DNA of 34,156 nucleotides, from NCBI GenBank assembly GCA_023248735.1, contig JAHFDY010000029.1, forward strand, positions 1 to 34,156, in the 5' to 3' direction. Positions 7,214 to 15,166 of the stretch are shown here, one piece after another. The stretch is from Myxococcales bacterium (GTDB taxonomy: Bacteria; Myxococcota_A; Polyangia; Polyangiales; Polyangiaceae). Below the pieces are notes generated by a model. It had not been told where the DNA came from, ran no database searches, and worked only from the letters and a program-made list of their open reading frames with translations. The position numbers and the translations under genes are program-made. Position 1 is the first letter of the stretch. Every line of letters begins with the position of its first letter.

Positions 7214-7501
7214 CTAGGGGGCCGAAGCGGGTGGAGAAGGCGCGACCGCCGATGCCGACTCGGCGGGAACCGCTGGAGCGCCATCGCGCCGAAACCGAAA
7301 TCGAGGGCGTGTATGTCCGCCAAACGGATCGCCGGCGCCTCCTGCGGCCCCGCCCGAAGCCGCGAGCGGATCGACGGCTACCGTCGCCGCATCAGGCTTT
7401 GAGGGCTCCCCCGACGTTTCGCAACCCGCGCATCCCGCCACCGGGACAAGCACGACTGCCACCGCGAACGTGAACGCGAACCGACTGATCAAGTTTGCCA
7501 T
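7214..7501 (-). CDS. Small Ala/Pro-rich lipoprotein, unknown function
   Basis: A 95-aa predicted lipoprotein. The signal peptide MANLISRFAFTFAVAVVLVP is followed by the lipobox VAGC (C24 acylated). The mature part is low-complexity, rich in Ala, Gly, Pro and Ser, and ends in PSPPASAP, as expected for a flexible surface or periplasmic tail. It starts 13 bp after the stop of the 270-aa lipoprotein on the same strand, so the two are probably co-transcribed. Its TAG stop lies inside the CTAG flanking the mini-IS. No enzymatic motif is seen. Without a conserved domain this call rests on the signal peptide and the spacing. Confidence 0.65.
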   Translation of the reverse strand: MANLISRFAFTFAVAVVLVPVAGCAGCETSGEPSKPDAATVAVDPLAASGGAAGGAGDPFGGHTRPRFRFRRDGAPAVPAESASAVAPSPPASAP

Positions 7502-7514
7502 GATTGCACCAGGC

Positions 7515-8327
7515 TCAGTTCATCCCGCAGAAGATGCCGAAGAAGCGCTCGGCATATTGGTAGTAGTCGGCCTCTTCGCTCGGATTCTTGTCGGTCTCTT
7601 CCGGCAAGCCGTTCACACACTCTTCCCATGACTTTACATAATCCTCGCCGCCATCGGGACGCATGATGACGCCGCCGTCGACGCCATAGTTGACCGCACA
7701 CTTGTTGAGCGCTTCGCTCGCCGTGTACTTGCCACACGCACCGTCGGCTTTGCCCGCCTTGTCACGACACGCAACGTAAGCGGTGACCGTCGGATCGTTC
7801 GCAGCAGCATCTTTTGGAACCAACGCTTGGCAAGCGGTGCATGCGTAGTCGAGGCACGCGAATGCATCATCGGTCGCTTGTGGGCATCCGACTGCAGCCC
7901 CGCGAAGCTCGAGACAACCTGCCAAATTCAAGCCGCGGTCGTTCTGCCCGTCCAGCAAATAGGCGCTCCACTCTGTGTCGCTGACGTCGCCAACCGCGCA
8001 CTTGACGCATGCAACGTTCGCGTCCTCTACCGCCCACGTCTTGTAGTTAACCTTCGAGTTCTTATTGAAGCCTGCGTCCACGAGAGTCTTGATCTGCTCT
8101 TTCGTGCACGCTTGCTGCTTGCGCGCTTTCACGACCGTACGCGAAGCAAAGCCAGAGATGCTTGGGTCGCACACATCTGCGGGCCCAGCCTTCGCGTCGG
8201 CATCGGCCTTGACCGTGCTGCTGTCTTTGCCCGCATCGGCCACGCTGCTCGTGGACGAACAGCCGTAGACCGCAGAAGCAATCGCACCGGCGAGTGACAA
8301 CACCGAAATGGAGCGAACAACGAACAT
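7515..8327 (-). CDS. Cysteine-rich lipoprotein, unknown function
   Basis: A 270-aa predicted lipoprotein with the signal segment ISVLSLAGAIASAV and lipobox VYGC (C23). After an Asp/Ala/Lys-rich linker the mature protein has many Cys in spaced pairs (CVKC, CLDYACTAC, CGKY, ending FCGMN), pointing to a disulfide-rich exported domain of the kind common in Myxococcota. The ATG has a strong AGGAGGG ribosome site 6 bp upstream (8334-8340). It is divergent from the large STAND regulator, and its likely promoter overlaps a perfect dyad, so it may be a target of that regulator (inference). No catalytic motif is recognised. Confidence 0.88.
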   Translation of the reverse strand: MFVVRSISVLSLAGAIASAVYGCSSTSSVADAGKDSSTVKADADAKAGPADVCDPSISGFASRTVVKARKQQACTKEQIKTLVDAGFNKNSKVNYKTWAVEDANVACVKCAVGDVSDTEWSAYLLDGQNDRGLNLAGCLELRGAAVGCPQATDDAFACLDYACTACQALVPKDAAANDPTVTAYVACRDKAGKADGACGKYTASEALNKCAVNYGVDGGVIMRPDGGEDYVKSWEECVNGLPEETDKNPSEEADYYQYAERFFGIFCGMN

Positions 8328-8353
8328 CGCGCACCCTCCTGGGACGTCGGGCT

Positions 8354-8383
8354 AAAATAACACGTTTCAACGTGCGTTTTCGA
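8354..8383 (-). promoter_or_regulatory. Candidate sigma-70-type promoter for the lipoprotein pair
   Basis: On the minus strand a -35-like TCGAAA (8378-8383) is followed after 18 bp by a -10-like TATTTT (8354-8359), each matching four of six consensus bases. A start about 7 bp further on would leave a roughly 20-nt leader containing the AGGAGGG ribosome site. The spacer contains the dyad at 8361-8374. This is a prediction from matching only. Confidence 0.35.
8361..8374. promoter_or_regulatory. Perfect dyad CACGTT-TC-AACGTG (operator candidate)
   Basis: Six-base perfect inverted repeat with a 2-nt centre, placed between the candidate -35 and -10 boxes of the lipoprotein promoter. A protein bound here would block RNA polymerase. 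It lies about 90 bp upstream of the divergent STAND regulator gene. Confidence 0.4.
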
Positions 8384-8396
8384 CCCCGCAAGCACT

Positions 8397-8414
8397 CTTA
8401 CTTGAACAGGTAAG
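8397..8414. promoter_or_regulatory. Imperfect dyad CTTACTTG-AA-CAGGTAAG (operator candidate)
   Basis: Eight-base inverted repeat with one mismatch around AA, in the same divergent region and 45 bp before the regulator's ATG. It could be an autoregulatory site. It is unrelated in sequence to the dyad at 8361-8374. Confidence 0.35.
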
Positions 8415-8459
8415 CGAAAGTAGACGCAAGTTCGATGCGAGAGATACCCTCGCTAACCG

Positions 8460-11321
8460 ATGTCGCAAGGTTCGACGGCTATCCCTCTCCGTTATCGATT
8501 GGTTAACCCACCACAGATGATCGGTCGAGGCGACCTGTCGGCCCGACTCGCGCGTGCGCTTGAACGCGAACCCGTTTACGTGGTGTGGGGTCTCGGTGGC
8601 CTTGGCAAAACCGCGCTCGTCGCGCACACGTTGCACGACTCGTTCCCACAGATGATCGAACGAACGCTCTTCGTCCGCGCATCCAGCGAAAGCGAAGACC
8701 TAAGGCACGAGATTCTACGCGCAATAGCCACGGCTCTCGGACTCGAGCTCGACTGGTCGCTTCTCCTGCGCGATGTCGAGGGTGCGTTGGCAACGGCTAT
8801 CGATCTCGCCGAACGCGGCCCGTACTTTGTGGTCGTCGACGATGTGCACCGCGGAGACGCACAGCAAGTGCATGACACGCTCCTCTTGCTCTCGAAGTAT
8901 GCGAGATCGTCGCGTTGGATCTTCACTTCCCGCACCGATCCACACGTCGCCGAACTGCGAGCATCAACGATGATGCTCGTGCCGATGAGCGAGCAAGAGC
9001 TCGTCGAGCTCGCGATGTCGCTCGTCCCTAAGACCTCACCCGATCGAGCGCGGCGACTTTCCGAACTCGCAGCAGGTTCACCATGGCGCCTGAAGCAGCT
9101 TGTGCTCGCCGCCGATGGCGCGGAGAGCATTGGTCAAGGCGAGGACGTCCTCTCCGGACTCGATGATCAAACTGTCCACTGGCTGCGGTGTCTCGCAACG
9201 GTCGAACATCGGATTCCGATCGACACGCTCTCGGCGGTTGCGCCCAAACCGTCCGCTGAAACGCTGAACCTGCTCGAACGACGTGGACTCATCGAACGCG
9301 CGGCAAGCGAAGCGCGAGTGCACGACGTTGCGCGCCCATTGCTACGAGCGTCCTTGCGGCGTGAGCAGACGGAGGTCCTCAACCGAGCGATGGCAGCCGT
9401 GCTCGCAAAGAGCGACTCACCCGGCGCCATCCTCGAAGCGCTCGGTTTGTGGTTCGGCCACGGCAACTTTGTGGAAGCGAAAGAACTGCTTACGAGAGCG
9501 CTCCCAAAATTGATCTCATGTGGTTACGTATCAGAAACATTCAAGATTCTTGACCGTTATCTCGACGAATCGCTCGTCGGAGAACATCTCGAGGTTGCTC
9601 TCGAACTCGGCAGCACCGAGGTGCTCGAGCGCATCGTCCGTCCTGCCGTGCCCACCCCAGCACAAGAGCTTCTTTGGGCGCGCGCATCCCTCCTGCGCCT
9701 TCGCCTTCAAGAGGCGATTAACTCCGCACGGGTAGCGCGTGAGCGAGATCCGGCGCTTGCATTCGAAGCGGCTCTTGTCGAGGCGCGAGCGCAGGCGACC
9801 GCAGGCAATTTCTCTGAAGCCTGCGACCTCCTGAAGAGCATGAACCCCAAAGACGACGACGCTCGCGTTCGTCGCGACATGCTCTACATGAGAACGCTCG
9901 TCTTTACGGGCGACCTTACCGAAGCCCTCGATCGTCTCGAGCTCGCGCGGCGATCACTCGAACGCCTTTCTCCTGCCACGCGAAGGCAGGTCGGCGCCGA
10001 CATCGTCGTCACGCTTATCGGGCTCGGTCGCATTCGTGCCGCATCCGAAGCGTTCCGTGCGTGGGTTGGTCGTGACGACGAACCGGCGATCGAGCTGCTT
10101 CACGCGCAAGAGCGCCTCCATGTGGAAGCGCGCCTCGAGATCGAGCTTGGCCGCATGCCGCAAGCTGCGCACATCATCAAACAGTTATTTACGATTCGCT
10201 CGAGCCAAAGCCTCGCCGCTCACGAACTCGACATTCGCCGCGCGCTCATCGCTGGCGACTTTGAAGGACTCGATAGCCGCATCGATGTGTTCATCGAAGA
10301 AGCGCTTCGCACGAAGCACGTGGACCTCGCTCTCCTCGGGTTCCACCACCGCATCCGCGTCGCGATGTTCTACGCGCGTCGTGACATTGAGCTTTCGCAG
10401 CTACCCATGATGATCCACCCCGTTCGGGCGATCATCGAGGGTTGGTGGGCGGATCTTCAGGTGCGCTACGGAATCGACACCAAGTTGAGCGAGGCCAACT
10501 TCCCGTGGACCATGCTCCACGAAGCGGTCAAGGTCGTCTTCCTCGGCGCAGAAGCGAATCAGGCGTTGGTCAATGGTGATGGCGAGCAGGCACGTCGCAA
10601 GACTCAACAAGGTGTCGAGATTGCGCGCCAGCATGGCCTTGTGACCTTCGAACTTCCCGCGCTCTCCGCGCTCGCGGACGTCTTGGTTTGCGAACGCAAG
10701 GAGGACGAGGCACTCCGCACGGTTGACGAGCTTGCGGGTCTTGCAACGCGGTGCGATTCGATGAGGCTCCTCGGTGAAGTGAGTTTGTATCGTGCGCTTC
10801 TCGGTCCGCACCTTCTTACGCAAGAGTTGCTGACGGTCGCCGCAACCACGTGGTGGTCGGCACCTGTCGCGTGTCGACGCGCACGTGCGCTTCTTGGTGG
10901 ACAGGTCGAACTCGACCGCATCGACGAACGCGTGCTCGCGTCCGTGCGCACACGGCATAAGCTCGAAGTGCGAAGGCCTGTGCCGGGCGCTCCCTTCGAG
11001 GAAGCATGGGTGATCGATTCCGCTCGTAAGCAGGTCTATTTCGCGCAGGGGGCCGCGCTCGACCTCACTTCAAAGGCGCTGCTCCTTCGCATCCTCGAAG
11101 TACTCGCGGAGAGTGGTGGCCGCGCCACCAAGGAAGAGCTCGCGACGCGCGTCTGGGACCTGCGTAGCTACCACGCCCTACGTGACGACAAGCGCATGCA
11201 GGTCGCGATTCGCAAGTTGCGCCTTCTGCTCGAGGTTGACCCGAGCGATCCGACCCGCGTCGTCACGACCGACGAAGGGTACGCCCTCGGTGAGGGTGCA
11301 AGTTGGCTACGGTCGCGGTGA
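8460..11321 (+). CDS. STAND ATPase/TPR transcriptional regulator with C-terminal OmpR-type winged helix
   Basis: A 953-aa signal-transduction ATPase. Residues 16-60 carry the NB-ARC/AAA-like nucleotide site (MIGRGDLSARL, then Walker A GLGGLGKTA at 44-52). Walker B is VVVDDVH at 124-130 and an Arg sensor lies in TSRTD near 160. A winged-helix-like region follows to about 300. A long helical TPR-type solenoid runs from about 310 to 830 (for example ELLWARASLLRLRLQEAINS). The C-terminus, from about 855 to 945, is an OmpR/PhoB-type DNA-binding wing: LDLTSKALLLRILEVL, TKEELATRVWDL, MQVAIRKLRLLLEVD and a final TTDEGYAL. This order is the reverse of SARP/AfsR regulators, whose DNA-binding domain is N-terminal. 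It probably senses a ligand through the repeats. The target is unknown; the divergent lipoprotein genes are the nearest candidates. Confidence 0.88.
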   Translation: MSQGSTAIPLRYRLVNPPQMIGRGDLSARLARALEREPVYVVWGLGGLGKTALVAHTLHDSFPQMIERTLFVRASSESEDLRHEILRAIATALGLELDWSLLLRDVEGALATAIDLAERGPYFVVVDDVHRGDAQQVHDTLLLLSKYARSSRWIFTSRTDPHVAELRASTMMLVPMSEQELVELAMSLVPKTSPDRARRLSELAAGSPWRLKQLVLAADGAESIGQGEDVLSGLDDQTVHWLRCLATVEHRIPIDTLSAVAPKPSAETLNLLERRGLIERAASEARVHDVARPLLRASLRREQTEVLNRAMAAVLAKSDSPGAILEALGLWFGHGNFVEAKELLTRALPKLISCGYVSETFKILDRYLDESLVGEHLEVALELGSTEVLERIVRPAVPTPAQELLWARASLLRLRLQEAINSARVARERDPALAFEAALVEARAQATAGNFSEACDLLKSMNPKDDDARVRRDMLYMRTLVFTGDLTEALDRLELARRSLERLSPATRRQVGADIVVTLIGLGRIRAASEAFRAWVGRDDEPAIELLHAQERLHVEARLEIELGRMPQAAHIIKQLFTIRSSQSLAAHELDIRRALIAGDFEGLDSRIDVFIEEALRTKHVDLALLGFHHRIRVAMFYARRDIELSQLPMMIHPVRAIIEGWWADLQVRYGIDTKLSEANFPWTMLHEAVKVVFLGAEANQALVNGDGEQARRKTQQGVEIARQHGLVTFELPALSALADVLVCERKEDEALRTVDELAGLATRCDSMRLLGEVSLYRALLGPHLLTQELLTVAATTWWSAPVACRRARALLGGQVELDRIDERVLASVRTRHKLEVRRPVPGAPFEEAWVIDSARKQVYFAQGAALDLTSKALLLRILEVLAESGGRATKEELATRVWDLRSYHALRDDKRMQVAIRKLRLLLEVDPSDPTRVVTTDEGYALGEGASWLRSR

Positions 11322-11330
11322 ACGCACCGC

Positions 11331-13544
11331 TCACTTAATTGTCTTCCACTGCACGAGCACCTTGCGCAAAGCCTCAGGCTCGTTCGTCGGCAACTCGCGT
11401 CCCTTTTGATCCTTCGAACTGAGTCCGTGACAGACCGCGCACACGCGCACTTCGCCGGGTTGAAACGTGACCCAGTAGCGCTCGCGTATCACCGGAGTTC
11501 CCGTCGCATCATTGATTTGCCAGCTCAAAGCCCGGCGCGCCGGCACGAATGCGGCGGTAGAACCGTCCGCCTGTATGGTCACCGCGCCGGGTTGGGTTCC
11601 GGTCGTGTTGAAACTTGTGGCCGACGTATCGTGTAGCAGTTGGGCAAGAACGCGACGTCCGCTCGAATCTGCGATGCCGCGAATCATGTCGCCCTGCACA
11701 AACTGGAGCTGCGAAATGGCGTACGTCTTGCCGGTCGTCAGCGTCTCAGCGGTGCCGTTGGCTACCTTCAAGTTGTACGGCTGCTGCTTGTCCAAAAAGT
11801 CTCGCACAGTTACATTTCGGCTGACCAAGAGCGCAAGATTGCGATCGACCATCCACTTCTGAAAATCGGCAACGTTCACTTCTGCCGAACTGAACACTTT
11901 CGATTCCGGATCGCCGAGCGGTGTTGTGCGGCGCGGGGGGATCGAGCGCGGATAAATCTCGACCGGATCGAGCTCCCACAATTCACCGCTGAACGACACC
12001 TTTTGATCCGGTGACCAGTACTCGATCGACTTCTTGAGACCGTCGGTGAGCTTCGCTCCGGGCGCGTAGTAGGCCTCGCCTTTCTTGAGAGTCACCAAGC
12101 GGAACCCGTAATTCGAATGCTTGATGCCTTCCGTCGTCACGAGCCCTTCTTGTTCGATTGACGGCGAGTAGGTCGCAACGAGCGACCCATCAGTGAGCGG
12201 CGTCGGAGACCGAAAGTGCCCCATGGGTTTGTCCGGCGTGAGATCGCGGGTGCTCGGGTCCGTGATGTACTCAACGACCATTCCATCAGCTGGCGCCTTG
12301 TCCGGCAATGAAAGCGCCGCGATCATCCCCGCTGCAGCCGTACCGAACTCGGGAGACTCAATGAACAGGAACCGTCCCGGCTGCTTCGGATCTTCTCGAA
12401 GTTGGTGCACGGTCTCGATGAAGTTCGTATTCGTTCGCTTTGACGTCTCGGAGACAAAATCGATCAGCGCCGGGTCGTCCGTGAACACTGGCGTGAAGTA
12501 CCGATTGAGTTCGTGGCGACCGATGTGATTGAGCGTCTCGAGCTCCGTGCCATCCTCGTTCATTTGCCAAGGCATGAAGAGGTTCATCGCGTGGCCAACA
12601 AGATTGGTGCCCGCGAGTTGATCGGTGCGCTTCGTACGAGGCTCGGGAAAGATCTCGGTGCGCGAAGTGGTCTTCTTGGCGCTCGATGTTTCGTCCGAGT
12701 AGTTAAAGCACCCGTACTTGTTGCTGGTGTCGTCGTTCTGTTGATCGCGCATGAGGTGATCCCATCGCGAAAAAATAACGCGACCTGCACTGTCGATCGA
12801 GGGATCAAAGGCACCCGACGGCGCATGGTCAAGTAGCTTGAGATCTCCGTTCGTCGTGTCGAGGCTGTAGATGCCCGTGTTCGTGGCGGCGGACTCGTAT
12901 TCGTCAAGCTGTGGATACAAATGTGCTTGACCGTCGCGGGGCCGATCAGACGTAAAGAGAACGCGATCGTCGGTACCGTATATTGGACTTACATTGTTGT
13001 AGGACTCAGGCTGATTGGCGACCTTCGTGATGGTCGCTTTCGCGCCTTGGGTGAGCCCTGTCACTTCATAGAGCTGCCACCGGAACTCGCGTTGTTCGTA
13101 CTGCTTGAGCGGCGCGCCAACAACCATGCTGAAGATAGCCTTCGCGCCGCTCCAGTGGGCGGCCGGTTGCCGCACAGCGATCGCGTTGCCAAGTTGCATG
13201 CCCGCGTTGCCGAAACCAGCTTCTTCGGTAAGGTTGCGCAACGTGCCTTCCGGATAGCGAATCCATAGATCGCCACCACGCGGCGCATTCGCAATCTGCG
13301 GAAGATGATTGCCGAAGACGGTACCGATGCTTGAGAAGCTTGGAGCTTGAGGAACCTGCGTTACAAAGAGCACCGCGTTCACACCCGCTTCGCCTGGTTT
13401 TGCGATCGGCAGGTCGGAAGGTAATGGTCCAGCGGGCAGAGCGGCGTCGGGCTGCTGCCCAAGAGGCGCGCCGATACTGCCATTGCAGCTCGCGCCTGCT
13501 GCAAGCGCTACCGCAGCTACAATCGCCAGACCGAGTCTTCGCAT
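11331..13544 (-). CDS. Exported lipoprotein with PD40-like propeller repeats and one c-type heme motif (HzsA-like)
   Basis: A 737-aa predicted lipoprotein. The start chosen is ATG 13544 because it gives a clean signal peptide, MRRLGLAIVAAVALAAGASC (acylated C20), with AGGAG 11 bp upstream; the frame is open for 27 further codons. Residues 100-300 contain TolB/PD40-like propeller repeats (NNVSPIYGTDDRVLFTSDRP, SGAFDPSIDSAGRVIFSRWD). The middle resembles the hydrazine-synthase alpha-subunit middle domain family, widespread in Myxococcota without hydrazine metabolism (from memory). A single CxxCH heme site, CAVCH at 702-706 (codons 11427-11441), lies near the C-terminus. A periplasmic electron-transfer role is inferred; the substrate is unknown. 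Its stop is 9 bp from that of the convergent STAND gene. Confidence 0.82.
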   Translation of the reverse strand: MRRLGLAIVAAVALAAGASCNGSIGAPLGQQPDAALPAGPLPSDLPIAKPGEAGVNAVLFVTQVPQAPSFSSIGTVFGNHLPQIANAPRGGDLWIRYPEGTLRNLTEEAGFGNAGMQLGNAIAVRQPAAHWSGAKAIFSMVVGAPLKQYEQREFRWQLYEVTGLTQGAKATITKVANQPESYNNVSPIYGTDDRVLFTSDRPRDGQAHLYPQLDEYESAATNTGIYSLDTTNGDLKLLDHAPSGAFDPSIDSAGRVIFSRWDHLMRDQQNDDTSNKYGCFNYSDETSSAKKTTSRTEIFPEPRTKRTDQLAGTNLVGHAMNLFMPWQMNEDGTELETLNHIGRHELNRYFTPVFTDDPALIDFVSETSKRTNTNFIETVHQLREDPKQPGRFLFIESPEFGTAAAGMIAALSLPDKAPADGMVVEYITDPSTRDLTPDKPMGHFRSPTPLTDGSLVATYSPSIEQEGLVTTEGIKHSNYGFRLVTLKKGEAYYAPGAKLTDGLKKSIEYWSPDQKVSFSGELWELDPVEIYPRSIPPRRTTPLGDPESKVFSSAEVNVADFQKWMVDRNLALLVSRNVTVRDFLDKQQPYNLKVANGTAETLTTGKTYAISQLQFVQGDMIRGIADSSGRRVLAQLLHDTSATSFNTTGTQPGAVTIQADGSTAAFVPARRALSWQINDATGTPVIRERYWVTFQPGEVRVCAVCHGLSSKDQKGRELPTNEPEALRKVLVQWKTIK

Positions 13545-13561
13545 CCTTGAGGAATCTCCTC

Positions 13562-13575
13562 CGCGGGTTCCCGCG
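13562..13575. other. GC-rich dyad in the leader of the heme lipoprotein gene
   Basis: CGCGGG-TT-CCCGCG is a perfect 6-bp inverted repeat 18-31 bp before the ATG at 13544. It may affect translation or be chance in GC-rich DNA. Nothing else is recognised in 13545-13707. Confidence 0.25.
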
Positions 13576-13707
13576 CGCGGTTCGCGCTCAGGAAGGCACC
13601 ATTGTAGCGGAGTGGCGCCCTGCACCGGTAACGGACGATCGGCAGCCTTGATTAAGACGCCAATTTGACCTCAGTCTACGACAACTCCGCACGCGCGGTC
13701 AGCAGCG

Positions 13708-14511
13708 TCAGTCCTTCGGCATGGCGGCAATGGCGGCGCGTGCTCGAGACAGGTGGGCGGAGGATGCACCAGCGGCTTCGAGGCCTGAAAGAGCGGCTTG
13801 CGCGCCGGAACGATCGCCTGAGCGGACGAGCGTTTGGACGCGGAGCACGAGCTCTTCAATCTTCAACACACCCGTACCGTCTTGAGCATGCTTGTTGAGG
13901 ACCGCGAGCGCCGCAGCTTGATCGCCTCGCTTTGATGCCACGCGCGCGCGCTCAAGCATCTTGAGCTCTTCGGCCAGATGCTGCGCGTCGACAGCCGCGG
14001 GTGTTGGCTCCGCGGGTTCCACTTTGGCAGGCTCGGCCGCGACCACCTCGGGTGAGGCAGGAACCGCGATAGGTCTAATGCGTGCTGCAGGCGCGGAACG
14101 TGGAACATTGAGTCCGGCACTCTCATCCGACATGCGCGCTTCTGCGGCAAGTGGCGCTACGGCAGTGGTTGCACGATCCGAAGTCCAATCCGACGGTCGC
14201 ACGATTGGCGCGACGTGCTCAAACACCTGCATCTTCGCGCTCGTCGGCTCTCCCACCTTCATCAGCACGGATCCAATCGCGACAGCGCCAACGCTCGCGA
14301 GCACAAACCATTTGGCGATCGCGCCACCAGACCACTTGACCGTCAGGGGTGCACCCGTGCCAATCGCCCCCGCAAGACCGAGACCCGCAAGGAGGGCATC
14401 GCGTGATCCCGCGCTTGGCTCATCCGACTTCGCGGATCGAAGCACCGATTGGAGAAACGCATCTTGCGTCGAATCAACGAGCCTTCGCGGCATGTGATCA
14501 ATGTCGCTCAT
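13708..14511 (-). CDS. One-TM TPR-type protein encoded with an ECF sigma factor (putative anti-sigma/regulator)
   Basis: A 267-aa protein whose ATG overlaps the sigma-factor stop by 4 bp (14508-14511), so the two are translationally coupled. A soluble N-terminus of about 60 aa (VLRSAKSDEPSAGSRDALLAGLG) would be cytoplasmic. A single membrane helix lies near 65-85 (AKWFVLASVGAVAIGSVLM). A Pro/Ala/Glu linker follows, then a C-terminal pair of helical repeats (HLAEELKMLERARVASKRGD, AALAVLNK) outside the membrane. Proteins of this shape commonly follow ECF sigma factors in Myxococcota. No zinc anti-sigma motif (HxxxCxxC) is seen, so anti-sigma function is inferred from position only. Confidence 0.78.
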   Translation of the reverse strand: MSDIDHMPRRLVDSTQDAFLQSVLRSAKSDEPSAGSRDALLAGLGLAGAIGTGAPLTVKWSGGAIAKWFVLASVGAVAIGSVLMKVGEPTSAKMQVFEHVAPIVRPSDWTSDRATTAVAPLAAEARMSDESAGLNVPRSAPAARIRPIAVPASPEVVAAEPAKVEPAEPTPAAVDAQHLAEELKMLERARVASKRGDQAAALAVLNKHAQDGTGVLKIEELVLRVQTLVRSGDRSGAQAALSGLEAAGASSAHLSRARAAIAAMPKD

Positions 14512-15107
14512 GGAGCACCTTCACCAGACGAGGATTGCAGCCGCTTCAACACCAGGGTGACTTCTTCGCGCGCGCGCCGAAGTCGAGACGCAACAGTCCC
14601 GCTCGGAATTCCGACAACCTCTGCGACTTCCGCCCCCGTGAGCTCTTCGAGCTCAAAGAGAACAAAGACTTCGCGGAGTTCGGGCGTGAGCGAATCAAGC
14701 GCCATGTCGAGCATGGCGCGCGCGTCGCGTCGTTCGAGCTCACGATGCATCGAGTCATCGGCGGGACCATCAACACCCATGTCTTCGATGGGCGCTTCGC
14801 GCTTGCGCATGGCGCTTCGTCGTTCGTTGGCGGCGATGCGGGTCGCGATCGCAAAGAGGAATGCCTTTTCGCCGCCAACACTGACGTCAACGAGTTTGCG
14901 AGATAGCGTCATAAAGACCTTTTGCGCAGCGTCATCGACGTCCGCTTCACGCACCCCGAGGCGCCGAAGCGACCGCCAAACAAAGCCGTGGTGCGCGGAA
15001 ACAACCGCACGCAAGCGCACCTGGTCAACCGCAACGGAAACGGGCGCGGCAGCCCTCTCGGCACCGACGGTCGTTGGGTGTGCGGCAGCGGCTTCGAACA
15101 TGCTCAT
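14508..15107 (-). CDS. ECF-type RNA polymerase sigma factor
   Basis: A 199-aa sigma-70-family ECF factor with region 2 at about 30-95 (VWRSLRRLGVREADVDDAAQKVFMTLSRKL) and region 4 at about 138-190. The latter has LTPELREVFVLFELEELTGAEVAEVV followed by the recognition helix in GTVASRLRRAREEV. The ATG at 15107 is used; MFEAA at 15101 is an alternative. It is preceded by an outer-surface-type protein (59-bp gap) and overlaps the one-TM TPR gene downstream, forming a likely envelope-signalling cassette. Target promoters are not predictable here. Confidence 0.92.
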   Translation of the reverse strand: MSMFEAAAAHPTTVGAERAAAPVSVAVDQVRLRAVVSAHHGFVWRSLRRLGVREADVDDAAQKVFMTLSRKLVDVSVGGEKAFLFAIATRIAANERRSAMRKREAPIEDMGVDGPADDSMHRELERRDARAMLDMALDSLTPELREVFVLFELEELTGAEVAEVVGIPSGTVASRLRRAREEVTLVLKRLQSSSGEGAP

Positions 15108-15166
15108 AGGTTAGTGTCTGGCGTAAGGCATCTTGATCATGGCGGCTACTCAAGGTCCCGCTTTCG

